Program-made: the position numbers and the translations under genes
In this document: piece after piece, positions 26,320-35,651 of the stretch
Position numbering within the stretch: position 1 is the stretch's first letter
How the letters are laid out: each line of letters begins with the position of its first letter
Origin: Pantoea sp. WMus005
Lineage (GTDB): Bacteria > Pseudomonadota > Gammaproteobacteria > Enterobacterales > Enterobacteriaceae
Direction of reading: 5' to 3'
Length of the DNA stretch: 64,000 nt
Assembly: GCF_013415305.1 (NCBI RefSeq)
Contig: NZ_JACBXU010000003.1
Coordinates: 62,001-126,000 of the forward strand
Notes under the pieces: model-generated
What the model was told of the DNA's origin: nothing
The model's input: the letters and a program-made list of their open reading frames with translations, nothing else
The model's database searches: none

Positions 26320-26777
26320 TTAACCAGAATCTTCGGCTTCTGATTGCCGGTACAGTGCCTGGATGCGGCAGATTTGCGAAAGGCTGTAGCCCGTTACGTC
26401 TGAGGTTTCGCGGATACTCATTTTTTTACCTGCCGGTAGTACAGGACTTTCTGATGCCGTTCCTGATCGGCCTGTTTTCCCCGGTAATTACCCAGCGAAT
26501 GGGCCCGTTCAATTCTCTGCTTCTGGCGCTGGCGACGGCTCAGCCAGTCTTTATGTGACATCGCGGCCATCAGGTCGCTAAGCATGTGATTGGTGGCGGT
26601 TATCACGGCGCGGGTGATTGGGTCAGCCTGCGAAGGATCTTTATCTGACAACGACTGCCATGAGGTGGGGACATCCAGGCTGACAATCCGCAGCTCATGT
26701 TGTTCTATCTGCTTTTTCAGTGTCATCCAGTCGCCGTTGCTCAGGCGGGTCAGGTGGTCTATCTGCTCAACCAGCAA
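26320..26777 (-). pseudogene. Truncated, frameshifted Tn3-type serine recombinase (resolvase)
   Basis: The frame reads LVEQIDHLTRLSNGDW...VSLDVPTSW...ITATNHMLSDLMAAMSHKDWLSRRQRQKQRIERA, the core and E-helix of a TnpR/Pin-type recombinase. The N-terminal 50-60 residues with the catalytic serine are replaced by unrelated sequence. At a run of seven A residues (near 26420) the frame breaks after RQVKK; shifting one base restores the helix-turn-helix end MSIRETSDVTGYSLSQICRI...YRQSE. It lies directly upstream of the T6SS effector, suggesting a role in past insertion. Confidence 0.75.
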
Positions 26778-26949
26778 AAGCGGAACTCTTGTGGCAAGTA
26801 CAGCGCCATAACATCCCGGGCATTATCCGGCTAAGTCAGAAATTGCCGGAATATCGCCTTATGAGGCACAGGCGTGCTGTTCTTTTTCACTGGCCAGAAT
26901 CCTTTCTGTTCCTGAAGCCAAGTCGGGCATGACACCTATCCCGTCCGTT

Positions 26950-27888
26950 TCAGCTGACCACATTAATCGGCTCGCCCTGAATAAAGGCCTCAATATTGTC
27001 CATTACGCCAGTTACCAGATTCTCGACGCCGCTGCGACTCGCCCAGGCGATGTGAGGCGTCAGCAGCAGATTGGGTAAATCCCTCAGAAGCGGGTTATCG
27101 ATTGCGGGCGGTTCGCTGCTTAGCACATCCAGCGCCGCGCCCCCAATCACACCTTCTTCCAACGCGTCAGCAAGATCGGCCTCGTTAATGAGTCCGCCGC
27201 GAGCGGTATTGATCAGCAGCGCATGCGGTAGCATTTTTTCCAGCGCCGCGCGATCGATCATCTGGCGGGTACTGTCACTTAACGGGCAGTGCAGCGAAAT
27301 AATGTCACTGGTCGCCAGCATCTGTTCAAAGCTGACATAACCCTCACGCACTCTGTCACTTCCTTTGCGCTCGGCGTACTGCACCTGCATTCCCAGCGCC
27401 TGAGCCAGCCTGCCGACAGCCTGACCAATATCGCCTTTGCCCGCGATACCCAGCGTAGCGCCCCCAATATCGCCTATCGGCTGTCGATGCAGACAGAAAT
27501 GTTGAGCCTGTGGCCAATCGATGCGTGTAGTGCTGGCATAAGCCATTATCTGACGGCGCAGGGAAAAAATCGCTGCGATCACCGCCTCTGAAACGCTCTG
27601 GGTTGAGTAGCCCGGAACATTACTGACCACGATGCCGCAGGCACGACAGGCATCAAGATCGATACAGTCATAACCGGTCGCGGCGACACAGATAAATCGC
27701 AGTTCGGGTAGCTGCTCCAGGGTCTCAGCACGCAGCGGCACTTTGTTGGTGATAGCCACACTCGCACCCGTAAGCGCCGACACGATGTCACTGACCGGGG
27801 TCTGCGCGCGAATCTCCCAGTCCGCATCTTGCTGCCCGGTCGGCAGCGATAAAGGCAGCGTATCACCATCCAGCATGACAATTTTCAT
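26950..27888 (-). CDS. D-isomer 2-hydroxyacid dehydrogenase (glycerate dehydrogenase-like)
   Basis: NAD(P)-dependent dehydrogenase of 312 residues. Nucleotide site GIAGKGDIGQAVGRLA has an Ala in place of the usual Gly at the second position but keeps the fold pattern. Catalytic Arg, Glu and His lie in INTARGGLINEADL, the SSEPP region and LLTPHIAWAS. Lactate, glyoxylate/hydroxypyruvate or phosphoglycerate-type substrates are all possible; HprA-like enzymes are closest. It stands alone. Confidence 0.88.
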   Translation of the reverse strand: MKIVMLDGDTLPLSLPTGQQDADWEIRAQTPVSDIVSALTGASVAITNKVPLRAETLEQLPELRFICVAATGYDCIDLDACRACGIVVSNVPGYSTQSVSEAVIAAIFSLRRQIMAYASTTRIDWPQAQHFCLHRQPIGDIGGATLGIAGKGDIGQAVGRLAQALGMQVQYAERKGSDRVREGYVSFEQMLATSDIISLHCPLSDSTRQMIDRAALEKMLPHALLINTARGGLINEADLADALEEGVIGGAALDVLSSEPPAIDNPLLRDLPNLLLTPHIAWASRSGVENLVTGVMDNIEAFIQGEPINVVS

Positions 27889-28107
27889 TCTCAGTCCTTA
27901 ACCGATTCGGTTTAAACGCAGCCGAATCATTAATGTTATTTGTATGTGTTGCGTGGGTAACAACTAAGTTAAATGATGCTGAAATTAAAGTGAATATGTT
28001 CAAAGAGTGCGAATTTTTTCGGAACAGATGCCACTTTATTTAACCCTTTTATCCCCTTCGCGTTACACTGCCGCCCTGAATTATGGCCCCTTATACGCGT
28101 TCAAATA

Positions 28108-28515
28108 ATGCAGAGATCCTCCTTCACACAACAACTTACTGCCGGTATTGCGATACTGGCCGTACTGCTGTTGTTTATTGCCCCGATGATCTCAAAGAAT
28201 CTGGCTGAACATCGTGCCTCAATGCAGGATGCCGCTGTCATGAGTGCAGAGATGCCCATGATGGATCATCACAGCGAGATGGCCATGTCGGACCACGGGA
28301 TGATGATGGGTCAGGGCTTTGCCTGTGGCTACTGTGATTTACTGGTACATGTGCCACTGATGCTTTGGGTATTTATTCCTTTCATCTGGTGGATGTGTCT
28401 GATCAGCCGCGCCCCGCCGCCTTCAGCCATTAACCCGCCTCACTGGCGACGGCTACTGCGTCTTCATCGACCACGCGCACCACCCTGTTTCACGTCACAC
28501 TCAATGTTAACTTAA
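28108..28515 (+). CDS. DUF2946 family membrane protein
   Basis: Protein of 135 residues with an N-terminal membrane segment (TAGIAILAVLLLFIAPMIS), a Met/His-rich stretch (MPMMDHHSEMAMSDHGMMMGQG), the conserved ACGYCDLLVH motif, a second membrane segment and a basic tail. DUF2946 members often neighbour copper proteins or TonB/PepSY genes; the Met/His stretch and CxxC suggest metal binding. It lies 57 bp before a PepSY gene with a similar Met/His stretch and is probably co-transcribed. Confidence 0.8.
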   Translation: MQRSSFTQQLTAGIAILAVLLLFIAPMISKNLAEHRASMQDAAVMSAEMPMMDHHSEMAMSDHGMMMGQGFACGYCDLLVHVPLMLWVFIPFIWWMCLISRAPPPSAINPPHWRRLLRLHRPRAPPCFTSHSMLT

Positions 28516-28572
28516 TCGATTGCGTGACAGCGTCACTTGATCGCCTTTGTCTTTTAAAAAGTGTGGAATGCT

Positions 28573-30303
28573 ATGTCCTCTCATCGGGAAATGTCCCCTG
28601 CACCACGCGGCACCGTTTTTAACCTGTTTCGCCGCCTGCATTTTTATATTGGCCTGTTTATTGCGCCGTTCATTTTTGTCGCCGCCCTCACTGGGACGCT
28701 CTACGTTCTGACACCGCAACTGGAACAGGCGATTTACCATGATGCCCTGACTACTGACGCGCAAGGTTTAGCACAACCGCTGTCAGCGCAGATTGCCGCT
28801 GCTCGTGCCCGAGCCGGTGAAACCGCACGCATTTACGCCGTGCGTCCCGCACCGGGCCCACAGGATACAACCCGGGTGCAGTTTGCTGAGCCTCAGCTGG
28901 GCCCATCTGAGTCACGCTCGTTGTTTATCGATCCCTACACCCTGCAGGTGAAAGGCGATATGACGGTGTATGGCACCAGCGGCGTGTTGCCCCTGCGCAT
29001 GTGGCTGGATCAGCTGCATCGCGGCCTGCTGCTGGGTGATTTTGGCCGTAACTACAGTGAACTGGCGGCTTCGTGGCTGTGGGTCGCCGCGCTGGGCGGG
29101 ATCGTTTTATGGGCGGGCACCCGCACGCCCCGCACCCGTAAGAAAGTGCGCAGCGGCTTTGCAGCAATGCGTCACTGGCACGTTACGCTGGGCCTGCTGC
29201 TGGCCATCGGCCTGGTCTTCTTCTCAGTCACGGGGCTGACCTGGTCACAGTGGGCGGGCAACAACATCGATAAGATGCGCAGCGACTTTGGCTGGACAAC
29301 GCCGCAGGTCAATATTGCACTTAACGGTGACGCACCTGCCGAAGCCGCTGACCCGCATGCTGATCACCGTGGCACGATGGAAGGGATGACGATGTCCGGA
29401 ATGACCATGCCAGCGAAAACCGCTGTGCCAGTAATCCTGAATCAGCCTGATATCAGCTGGGATAAGGCACTGGCTGCTGCACGTCAGGCCGGACTGCATG
29501 CCACGAAACTGGAATTGCGCCAGCCTAAGAACGCTGAACAGGCATGGACGGTTTCAGAGATTGATCGCAGCTGGCCGAGCCAGGTCGATGCGGTTTCCAT
29601 TAATCCGGTTGATTTCAGCGTGGTCGATCGTGTTGAGTTTGCCAGCTTCCCACTGGTGGCGAAACTGACCCGCTGGGGCGTAGATGCCCATATGGGTGTG
29701 CTGTTTGGTTTGCCTAATCAGCTGATTCTGGCGCTGTTCGGCTTTGGACTCTGCACGATGATTGTGCTGGGCTATCGCATGTGGTGGATACGCCGCCCGG
29801 CTGTTCCGCAACTCAGCCCATCGCAGACGCTGTTAGCCGCCTGGCTGGCACTGCCGCGCTATGCGCAGGGCACCAGCCTGATCGTGATGCTGGCGCTGGG
29901 CTATGCCCTGCCCGTCATGGGTGTCAGCCTGCTTGTCCTGATACTGCTGGATATTCAGCGCTGGCGCAGCGCGCAACGCGCGTCGGTCGTCCAGGTAGAA
30001 ATCGCGCCGGATAAGCAATCGCCACTGGCCATTGTTCAGTCGCGCTTTGCCGGTAAGCGCAAAGAGATGCGTTATTTTCTGCGCAGCGTGACGGTGCTGG
30101 CGCTGATCGTCATTTCGGTGATGGCGAATGCGATGATTGGCGGCGTGATTGATCAGTATCAGATCCCCTTCAGCCACTGGTCGCTGACCATGTATATCAC
30201 TCAGGCAATGATGATCCTGCTCTACTCCACGGTTTTCACCGGACTGTTGTCGATTCCGCTCTGGTATTTCTTTCTGGGTGAAAGTGACGAACAGGGCAAG
30301 TAA
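28573..30303 (+). CDS. PepSY-associated TM protein, putative metal/siderophore reductase type
   Basis: Inner-membrane protein of 576 residues. It starts FRRLHFYIGLFIAPFIFVAALTGTLYVL, a PepSY-TM motif with potential haem-ligand His, repeated as MRHWHVTLGLLLAIGLVFFSVTGL; further helices end the protein. A periplasmic loop (about residues 255-285) is Met/His-rich (HADHRGTMEGMTMSGMTMP). The family is linked to iron-siderophore reduction or copper handling. ATG 28573 is preferred over the GTG at 28561. The Met/His loop shared in style with the DUF2946 neighbour favours a metal role. Confidence 0.85.
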   Translation: MSSHREMSPAPRGTVFNLFRRLHFYIGLFIAPFIFVAALTGTLYVLTPQLEQAIYHDALTTDAQGLAQPLSAQIAAARARAGETARIYAVRPAPGPQDTTRVQFAEPQLGPSESRSLFIDPYTLQVKGDMTVYGTSGVLPLRMWLDQLHRGLLLGDFGRNYSELAASWLWVAALGGIVLWAGTRTPRTRKKVRSGFAAMRHWHVTLGLLLAIGLVFFSVTGLTWSQWAGNNIDKMRSDFGWTTPQVNIALNGDAPAEAADPHADHRGTMEGMTMSGMTMPAKTAVPVILNQPDISWDKALAAARQAGLHATKLELRQPKNAEQAWTVSEIDRSWPSQVDAVSINPVDFSVVDRVEFASFPLVAKLTRWGVDAHMGVLFGLPNQLILALFGFGLCTMIVLGYRMWWIRRPAVPQLSPSQTLLAAWLALPRYAQGTSLIVMLALGYALPVMGVSLLVLILLDIQRWRSAQRASVVQVEIAPDKQSPLAIVQSRFAGKRKEMRYFLRSVTVLALIVISVMANAMIGGVIDQYQIPFSHWSLTMYITQAMMILLYSTVFTGLLSIPLWYFFLGESDEQGK

Positions 30304-30347
30304 GCTGCCAGCACAGCAGACTGTGCTTTAATCAAAATAACTGACAA

Positions 30348-30372
30348 AGCCGGGCAAATCTCCCGGCTTCTC
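30348..30372 (+). terminator. Likely terminator after the PepSY gene
   Basis: GCCGGG and CCCGGC pair around CAAATCT and are followed by TTCTC. The T run is imperfect. Confidence 0.6.
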
Positions 30373-30429
30373 ATTCTCCGCCTGAGGTCTATGATCGGTG
30401 TTATGAGTCACTTTATTTAAGAGCTAACC

Positions 30430-31107
30430 ATGAACATTGTGCGAGCAAATCCTGAACAACTTTTTGAATACGGTCCTTTTACCGTCCGCCGTCAGCGGCC
30501 TGGCGAGGCGTTCAGCCCGCTGGTCAGTATTGACCTGATGTCACTGAAACTGGATGCCCGGATCCCGATGCAGCATCATCAGGATGAAGAAGTGTTTACT
30601 TATCTGTGGCGCGGGTCGATGCAACATCAGGACAGCAACGGCGAGCGTACCCAGCTCTCCGCCAAACGGGTAATGGTGGTGAATGCGGGTGATGGCGTTC
30701 AGTACGAAGAGTCAGTGCCGTTGTATGAAGCGGAGCTGTTGCAGGCGGTTATCCGGCCATCGCAACCGGGCGGTGAAGCGATGACTCAGGTGCTGGAGCG
30801 CGATCAGGGCATCATGACGAATGGATGGACCGAACTGGCCGGGCCGGAAGAGTCTGACGCTCCGCTGGAACTGCGCCAGGAAGTCTATATCTACGACACG
30901 CTGCTGGAACGCAACCAGACGCTGAATGTGCCATCGATGCCGGGCTTTTTCGCCTATCTCACCGTGCTTGAAGGGATTATTCGCATCGGCGACCAGCGAC
31001 TGGGTCGCGGTGATGCCGTCAGCAGTCTGGATTCCAGCATTGAGATCGTGGGCGACCGCGATGCCAATCTGGTCTGCTTCCTGGTGAAAGCCGATAATTT
31101 TGCATAA
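30430..31107 (+). CDS. Pirin family protein (YhaK-like bicupin)
   Basis: Cytoplasmic protein of 225 residues with a pirin N-terminal cupin: MQHHQDEEVFTYLWRGSMQHQDSNG (metal-site His pair and Glu) and VVNAGDGVQYEES. The second cupin half is SMPGFFAYLTVLEGIIRIGDQRLGRGDAVSS. Pirins of this short type act as redox sensors or quercetinase-like enzymes; the function here is open. It is a single gene with a strong terminator. Confidence 0.88.
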   Translation: MNIVRANPEQLFEYGPFTVRRQRPGEAFSPLVSIDLMSLKLDARIPMQHHQDEEVFTYLWRGSMQHQDSNGERTQLSAKRVMVVNAGDGVQYEESVPLYEAELLQAVIRPSQPGGEAMTQVLERDQGIMTNGWTELAGPEESDAPLELRQEVYIYDTLLERNQTLNVPSMPGFFAYLTVLEGIIRIGDQRLGRGDAVSSLDSSIEIVGDRDANLVCFLVKADNFA

Positions 31108-31110
31108 CAA

Positions 31111-31132
31111 AGCGCGGGAAAGTTCCCGCGCT
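31111..31132. terminator. Strong hairpin between pirin and the convergent small gene
   Basis: AGCGCGGGAA and TTCCCGCGCT form a perfect 10-bp palindrome around AG, with short T-rich flanks. It sits between convergent genes and probably ends both transcripts. Confidence 0.7.
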
Positions 31133-31149
31133 ATTCTTCTGTTCCGCGC

Positions 31150-31377
31150 TTAAAGCGTTTTACGTTGCTGCATCGCCTGAACCCGTTTGTAAGCATGATC
31201 AAACTGGCGGACATCGTCACGGAGCCAATGGCGTTGCGTCAACGGTGCATTATCCAGCGCCTGTGGCAGCGGCACCCCTGCCAGCGATCCCCGGCAGCAA
31301 AAGGCGCGCGCCAGCGTTGGGGTGGCGATGCCGATATAACGGGCAAATTCAGGTAACGTCATCAGTGCTGTACTCAT
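31150..31377 (-). CDS. Small hypothetical protein with helix-turn-helix-like N-terminus
   Basis: Protein of 75 residues: MSTALMTLPEFARYIGIATPTLARAFCCRGSLAGVPLPQAL, then a basic end (YKRVQAMQQRKTL). The start resembles the winged helix of excisionase/AlpA-like proteins (L..FA.Y.GI...TL.R). AGGAGGTGGAAAATG gives a very strong ribosome site. No phage or integrase genes are nearby, so the role is unknown. Confidence 0.6.
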   Translation of the reverse strand: MSTALMTLPEFARYIGIATPTLARAFCCRGSLAGVPLPQALDNAPLTQRHWLRDDVRQFDHAYKRVQAMQQRKTL

Positions 31378-31532
31378 TTTCCACCTCCTGCTAACAAATT
31401 ATTCCCTGTATTTTCAGCCCAGTTCTTAAATGGTTTTATTGATCTGAAACATAGATGTGGTACTAATCTTCTGCCTGCTAATGAGATAGCTCGCCTCGCC
31501 TGATGCAAAACGAGAAAAGAAGTGAGGAACCC

Positions 31533-32081
31533 GTGCGCCATTATGGATTGATGATTGCCCTGCTGTTTTCCGGCTTTGCCACTGCTCACACCCTGACGCC
31601 AGGCCAGCCTGTACCACCCGTCTACGTTGCCGATAAAGGCGAAATGATGCTGAATCAGGGTGACATCACTTATCAACGCTGGAACAGTCAGACCCTGACC
31701 GGAAAAGTGCGTCTGGTGATTCATGTGGCAGGGCGTCTTTCTGCGAAAGATCAGAGTGAACCCTTAATTAAAGCCCTGCAGGGAGCCAGTCTGCCACGCG
31801 ACCGATTTCAGACCACCACCATCGTCAATACTGACGATGCCCTTCCGGGCAGTGCCATTTTTGTGGTGCGCAGCATCGCTTCCAGTAAAAAAGCTGACCC
31901 CTGGCAGCAATTCATTATCGACAGCAGCGGTGTGACCGCCCATAGCTGGCATCTTCAGCCAGAAGGTGCCTCCGTTGTGGTCATTGATCCAGAGGGGATT
32001 GTGCGCTTCGCTAAAGATGGCGCATTATCTGATGAGGATGTTGCCAGCGTGATGAAAGCGCTGCGCGCATTACTGGGCTGA
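31533..32081 (+). CDS. ytfJ: YtfJ family periplasmic protein
   Basis: Exported protein of 182 residues; signal peptide MIALLFSGFATAH. The thioredoxin-like YtfJ domain is clear: GQPVPPVYVADKGEMML, RLVIHVAGRLSAKDQ, RFQTTTIVNTDDALPGSAIFV, PWQQFIIDSSGV and AKDGAL. The function of YtfJ is not established. The GTG at 31533, preceded by GAGGA, gives a normal signal peptide; the longer ATG start at 31503 would put a charged extension before it. Confidence 0.85.
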   Translation: MRHYGLMIALLFSGFATAHTLTPGQPVPPVYVADKGEMMLNQGDITYQRWNSQTLTGKVRLVIHVAGRLSAKDQSEPLIKALQGASLPRDRFQTTTIVNTDDALPGSAIFVVRSIASSKKADPWQQFIIDSSGVTAHSWHLQPEGASVVVIDPEGIVRFAKDGALSDEDVASVMKALRALLG

Positions 32082-32287
32082 TTCAGGCAGAATGACCCAC
32101 TGCGAAACGCGGAATGCTGCTGAATTTGCCGACATTTTTGATACTGTGGACTACGCTTAGTTGTAATGGAATCACCCGCCGTTCTTTGAAAACCTGCCAA
32201 CTATGCTGTGGCAGTCGGGGACGATTATTGAAGATGGCATCGAAGAATTTCGACCTGCTGCGACTTCCTCTGTAGATAAGGACAGCC

Positions 32288-33199
32288 ATGATGACGGTCT
32301 GTGCAGAACAACACGTCAATTTCAACCACAGTGATGCAGCCAGCCTGTTAAACGACATTGAGCAACGACTTGATCAGCTTTTACCGGTTGAGAGTGAACG
32401 TGACCTGGTGGGCGCTGCCATGCGCGACGGTGCGCTGGCACCGGGAAAGCGCATTCGCCCGCTGCTGCTATTACTGGCTGCGCGCGATCTCGGCTGCAAC
32501 GCCACGCCCACCGGGCTGCTTGATCTTGCCTGTGCTGTGGAGATGGTCCATGCCGCCTCCCTGATTCTGGATGACATGCCCTGCATGGATGATGCGCAGT
32601 TACGCCGTGGACGTCCGACCATTCACTGCCAATATGGCGAACATGTGGCGATTCTGGCCGCAGTGGCCCTGCTGAGTAAAGCATTTGGCGTAGTCGCCAT
32701 GGCAGAAGGCTTAACAGCCGCTGCCAGGGCAGACGCGGTCGCGGAGTTATCTCACGCGGTCGGCATGCAGGGTCTGGTGCAGGGCCAGTTTAAAGATCTC
32801 TCAGAAGGTGATAAGCCCCGCAGCGCCGACGCCATTCTGATGACCAATCACTACAAAACCAGCACGCTGTTCTGTGCCTCCATGCAGATGGCCTCTATTG
32901 TGGCAGAAGTCCCGAAAGAGGCACGCGAACAGCTGCACCGGTTTTCACTTAATCTCGGTCAGGCTTTTCAGCTACTGGACGATCTCACCGACGGCATGGC
33001 TGATACCGGCAAAGATGCCCATCAGGATGAGGGGAAATCGACGCTGGTGAATCTGCTGGGGCCACAGGCGGTGGAAACGCGACTGCGCGATCATCTGCGC
33101 TGCGCCAGCGAGCATCTGCTCTCGGCCTGCCAGGACGGTTATGCCACTCATCATTTTGTTCAGGCCTGGTTTGAGAAAAAACTCGCTGCCGTCAGTTAA
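32288..33199 (+). CDS. crtE: Geranylgeranyl diphosphate synthase CrtE
   Basis: First enzyme of the carotenoid cluster; makes GGPP from FPP and IPP. The 303-residue protein has the first Asp-rich motif DDMPCMDD with RRGRPT, the second DDLTDG, and the lysine-binding region APGKRIRPLLLLLAA. It starts the crtEXYIB operon; the intergenic gap to crtX is 9 bp. No idi gene lies between crtE and crtX, unlike some Pantoea clusters. The 206 bp upstream hold the promoter and no gene. Confidence 0.97.
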   Translation: MMTVCAEQHVNFNHSDAASLLNDIEQRLDQLLPVESERDLVGAAMRDGALAPGKRIRPLLLLLAARDLGCNATPTGLLDLACAVEMVHAASLILDDMPCMDDAQLRRGRPTIHCQYGEHVAILAAVALLSKAFGVVAMAEGLTAAARADAVAELSHAVGMQGLVQGQFKDLSEGDKPRSADAILMTNHYKTSTLFCASMQMASIVAEVPKEAREQLHRFSLNLGQAFQLLDDLTDGMADTGKDAHQDEGKSTLVNLLGPQAVETRLRDHLRCASEHLLSACQDGYATHHFVQAWFEKKLAAVS

Positions 33200-33208
33200 G
33201 GATGCTGC

Positions 33209-34504
33209 ATGAGTCACTTTGCGGTCATTGCACCGCCCTTCTATAGCCATGTGCAGGCGCTCGCGCATCTTAGCCAGGCCTTAATCACACGTGGACACCA
33301 GATTACTTTTATCCAGCAGACGGACGTTAGCGCGCTACTTACCGACAAGCGGATCGGCTTTTTCCCGCTAGGCTTAGCCTCACATCCTGCGGGCAGTCTG
33401 GCCCATACTCTGCAGCTGGCGGCGCATCCTCTTGGCCCGTCGATGCTGAAACTGATTAATGAGATGGCCCGCAGCACCGATATGCTCTGTCGCGAACTGC
33501 CCGTGGTCCTGAACACTCTGGCGATTGATGGCGTGATCGTCGATCAGATGGAGCCTGCCGGCGCACTGGCAGCAGAATCGCTGAACCTGCCTTTTGTCTC
33601 GGTGGCTTGTGCGTTGCCACTTAATCGTGAGGCGGATTTCCCGCTGGCTGTGATGCCGTTTGAGTATGGCAGCAGCGACCAGGCACGTGATCGTTATCGC
33701 ACCAGCGAAAAAATCTATGACTGGCTGATGCGTCGTCACGATCGGGTTATCGCCAGAAATGCCCATGCGTTAGGGTTAACGCCACGGGAAAAACTGCACC
33801 ACTGTTTTTCACCGCTGGCGCAGATCAGTCAGCTGCTCCCGGAACTCGATTTCCCCCGCCAGGCGCTGCCCGATCATTTCCACTCCGTGGGCCCGCTGCG
33901 CGCTGCGGAATCATCAACGGCGGTGTCGCAACCGCGCTATTTCCCGCATGGCGACAGAACGCGTATTTTTGCCTCCCTCGGCACCCTGCAGGGCCATCGC
34001 TACGGTCTGTTCAAAACCATCGTCCGCGCCTGTCAGGAGATCGATGCGCAGTTATTGCTGGCGCATTGTGGTCGCCTGTCACCGTTTCAGGCAGAGAAAC
34101 TCGCGCAGGCCAGCCATGTTCAGGTGGTCGATTTTGCCGATCAGGCGGCTGCTCTGGCACAGGCCGATCTGGCAATCACCCACGGCGGTATGAACACGGT
34201 GCTGGACGCGGTTAATCATCTGACGCCACTGCTGGTAATCCCTCTGGCCTTCGATCAGCCGGGTGTCGCTGCCAGAGTGGTCTGGCACGGTATCGGGCGT
34301 CGGGCGTCACGTTTCACCACCAGCCACTCAATGGCCCGTCAGCTTCAGACCTTACTGGCTGATGAGCGCTACGGCCAGCGGATGAAAACGCTGCGCGCTG
34401 CCCTTCGTCAGGCCGGCGGCACAGCGCTGGCGGCAGATATCGTCGAACAGGCGATGCTGACCCGCGAACCCGTCATCACCAGGAGAGATTATGCCTCGGT
34501 TTGA
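33209..34504 (+). CDS. crtX: Zeaxanthin glucosyltransferase CrtX
   Basis: GT1-family enzyme of 431 residues that glucosylates the hydroxyl groups of zeaxanthin with UDP-glucose. N-terminal acceptor domain: MSHFAVIAPPFYSHVQALAHLSQAL. The C-terminal UDP-sugar-binding segment includes IFASLGTLQGHR and VQVVDFADQAAALAQADLAITHGGMNTVLDAV, the GT1 signature. The end overlaps crtY by 14 bp, implying coupled translation. Confidence 0.96.
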   Translation: MSHFAVIAPPFYSHVQALAHLSQALITRGHQITFIQQTDVSALLTDKRIGFFPLGLASHPAGSLAHTLQLAAHPLGPSMLKLINEMARSTDMLCRELPVVLNTLAIDGVIVDQMEPAGALAAESLNLPFVSVACALPLNREADFPLAVMPFEYGSSDQARDRYRTSEKIYDWLMRRHDRVIARNAHALGLTPREKLHHCFSPLAQISQLLPELDFPRQALPDHFHSVGPLRAAESSTAVSQPRYFPHGDRTRIFASLGTLQGHRYGLFKTIVRACQEIDAQLLLAHCGRLSPFQAEKLAQASHVQVVDFADQAAALAQADLAITHGGMNTVLDAVNHLTPLLVIPLAFDQPGVAARVVWHGIGRRASRFTTSHSMARQLQTLLADERYGQRMKTLRAALRQAGGTALAADIVEQAMLTREPVITRRDYASV

Positions 34505-35651
34505 TCTGATTCTGGTGGGCGCGGGGCTGGCGAACGGCCTGATTGCCCTGCGACTGCGCCAGCAGCAGCCTGCCCTGCGCATTCTGATAATTGACGCCGG
34601 GAGCGAACCGGGTGCGCATCATACCTGGTCGTTTCATGCGGAAGATCTCACCGAAACGCAGCATCACTGGGTCGCCCCGCTGGTGGTTCATCACTGGCCC
34701 GGTTATGAAGTGCGCTTTCCGCAACGAAATCGTTCCCTGAACAGTGGCTATTTGTGCGTGACCGCGGAACGCTTCGCGCAGGTCATCCGTGACAGATTTG
34801 CATCGGATCTGCTATTGAACACCAGAGTGGCGAACGTTGCTTCACGGTCGGTCACGCTGGAGGATGGCCGGGTACTGAAAACTGATGCGGTGATCGATGG
34901 TCGCGGCTACCAGCCCGATTCGGCGCTGCGCATGGGCTTTCAGTCGTTTGTCGGACAGGAGTGGCAGCTCAGTGAACCACACGGCCTGACCGTGCCGATC
35001 ATCATGGACGCAACGGTGGATCAGCAGGCAGGCTATCGCTTTGTCTACAGTCTGCCCTTTTCGGCTGATACGCTGCTGATTGAAGATACGCACTATATTG
35101 ATAACGCTACGCTGGATGGCGATCACGCCCGGCAGAACATCCGTCACTATGCCGCGCAGCAGGGCTGGACGTTAAACCGGCTGCTACGCGAAGAGCAGGG
35201 CGCGTTACCGATTACACTGACCGGTGACGTTGCCGCCTTCTGGGAGAAACGCGATTTACCCTGCAGCGGTCTGCGTGCCGGGTTATTCCATCCCACCACC
35301 GGCTACTCTCTGCCGCTGGCGGTCGCGATGGCTGACCGGCTGGCACAGATGCGGACGTTTACCTCTGAAACACTGCACGCCAGCATTGCGCAATTTGCCT
35401 CACAGGCCTGGCAGCAGCAGCGCTTCTTCCGCATGCTTAACCGCATGCTATTTATGGCGGGTCCGGCTGACCAGCGCTGGCAGGTGATGCAACGTTTTTA
35501 CGGCCTTCCCGAAGGTCTGCTCGCCCGTTTTTATGCGGGAAAACTTACTTTGTCTGATCGGCTGCGTATCTTAAGCGGCAAACCACCGGTTCCCGTACTG
35601 GCGGCGTTACAGGCTATTATGACTCCTCACCGTCAACAGGCGATGCAATGA
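34491..35651 (+). CDS. crtY: Lycopene beta-cyclase CrtY
   Basis: Flavoprotein of 386 residues that cyclises lycopene to beta-carotene. N-terminal dinucleotide fold: FDLILVGAGLANGLIALRL; family motifs HHTWSFH near residue 45, IDGRGY and the substrate-side FHPTTGYSLPLAV. CAGGAGAGATT before the ATG is a good ribosome site inside the end of crtX. It overlaps crtI by 4 bp. Confidence 0.97.
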   Translation: MPRFDLILVGAGLANGLIALRLRQQQPALRILIIDAGSEPGAHHTWSFHAEDLTETQHHWVAPLVVHHWPGYEVRFPQRNRSLNSGYLCVTAERFAQVIRDRFASDLLLNTRVANVASRSVTLEDGRVLKTDAVIDGRGYQPDSALRMGFQSFVGQEWQLSEPHGLTVPIIMDATVDQQAGYRFVYSLPFSADTLLIEDTHYIDNATLDGDHARQNIRHYAAQQGWTLNRLLREEQGALPITLTGDVAAFWEKRDLPCSGLRAGLFHPTTGYSLPLAVAMADRLAQMRTFTSETLHASIAQFASQAWQQQRFFRMLNRMLFMAGPADQRWQVMQRFYGLPEGLLARFYAGKLTLSDRLRILSGKPPVPVLAALQAIMTPHRQQAMQ

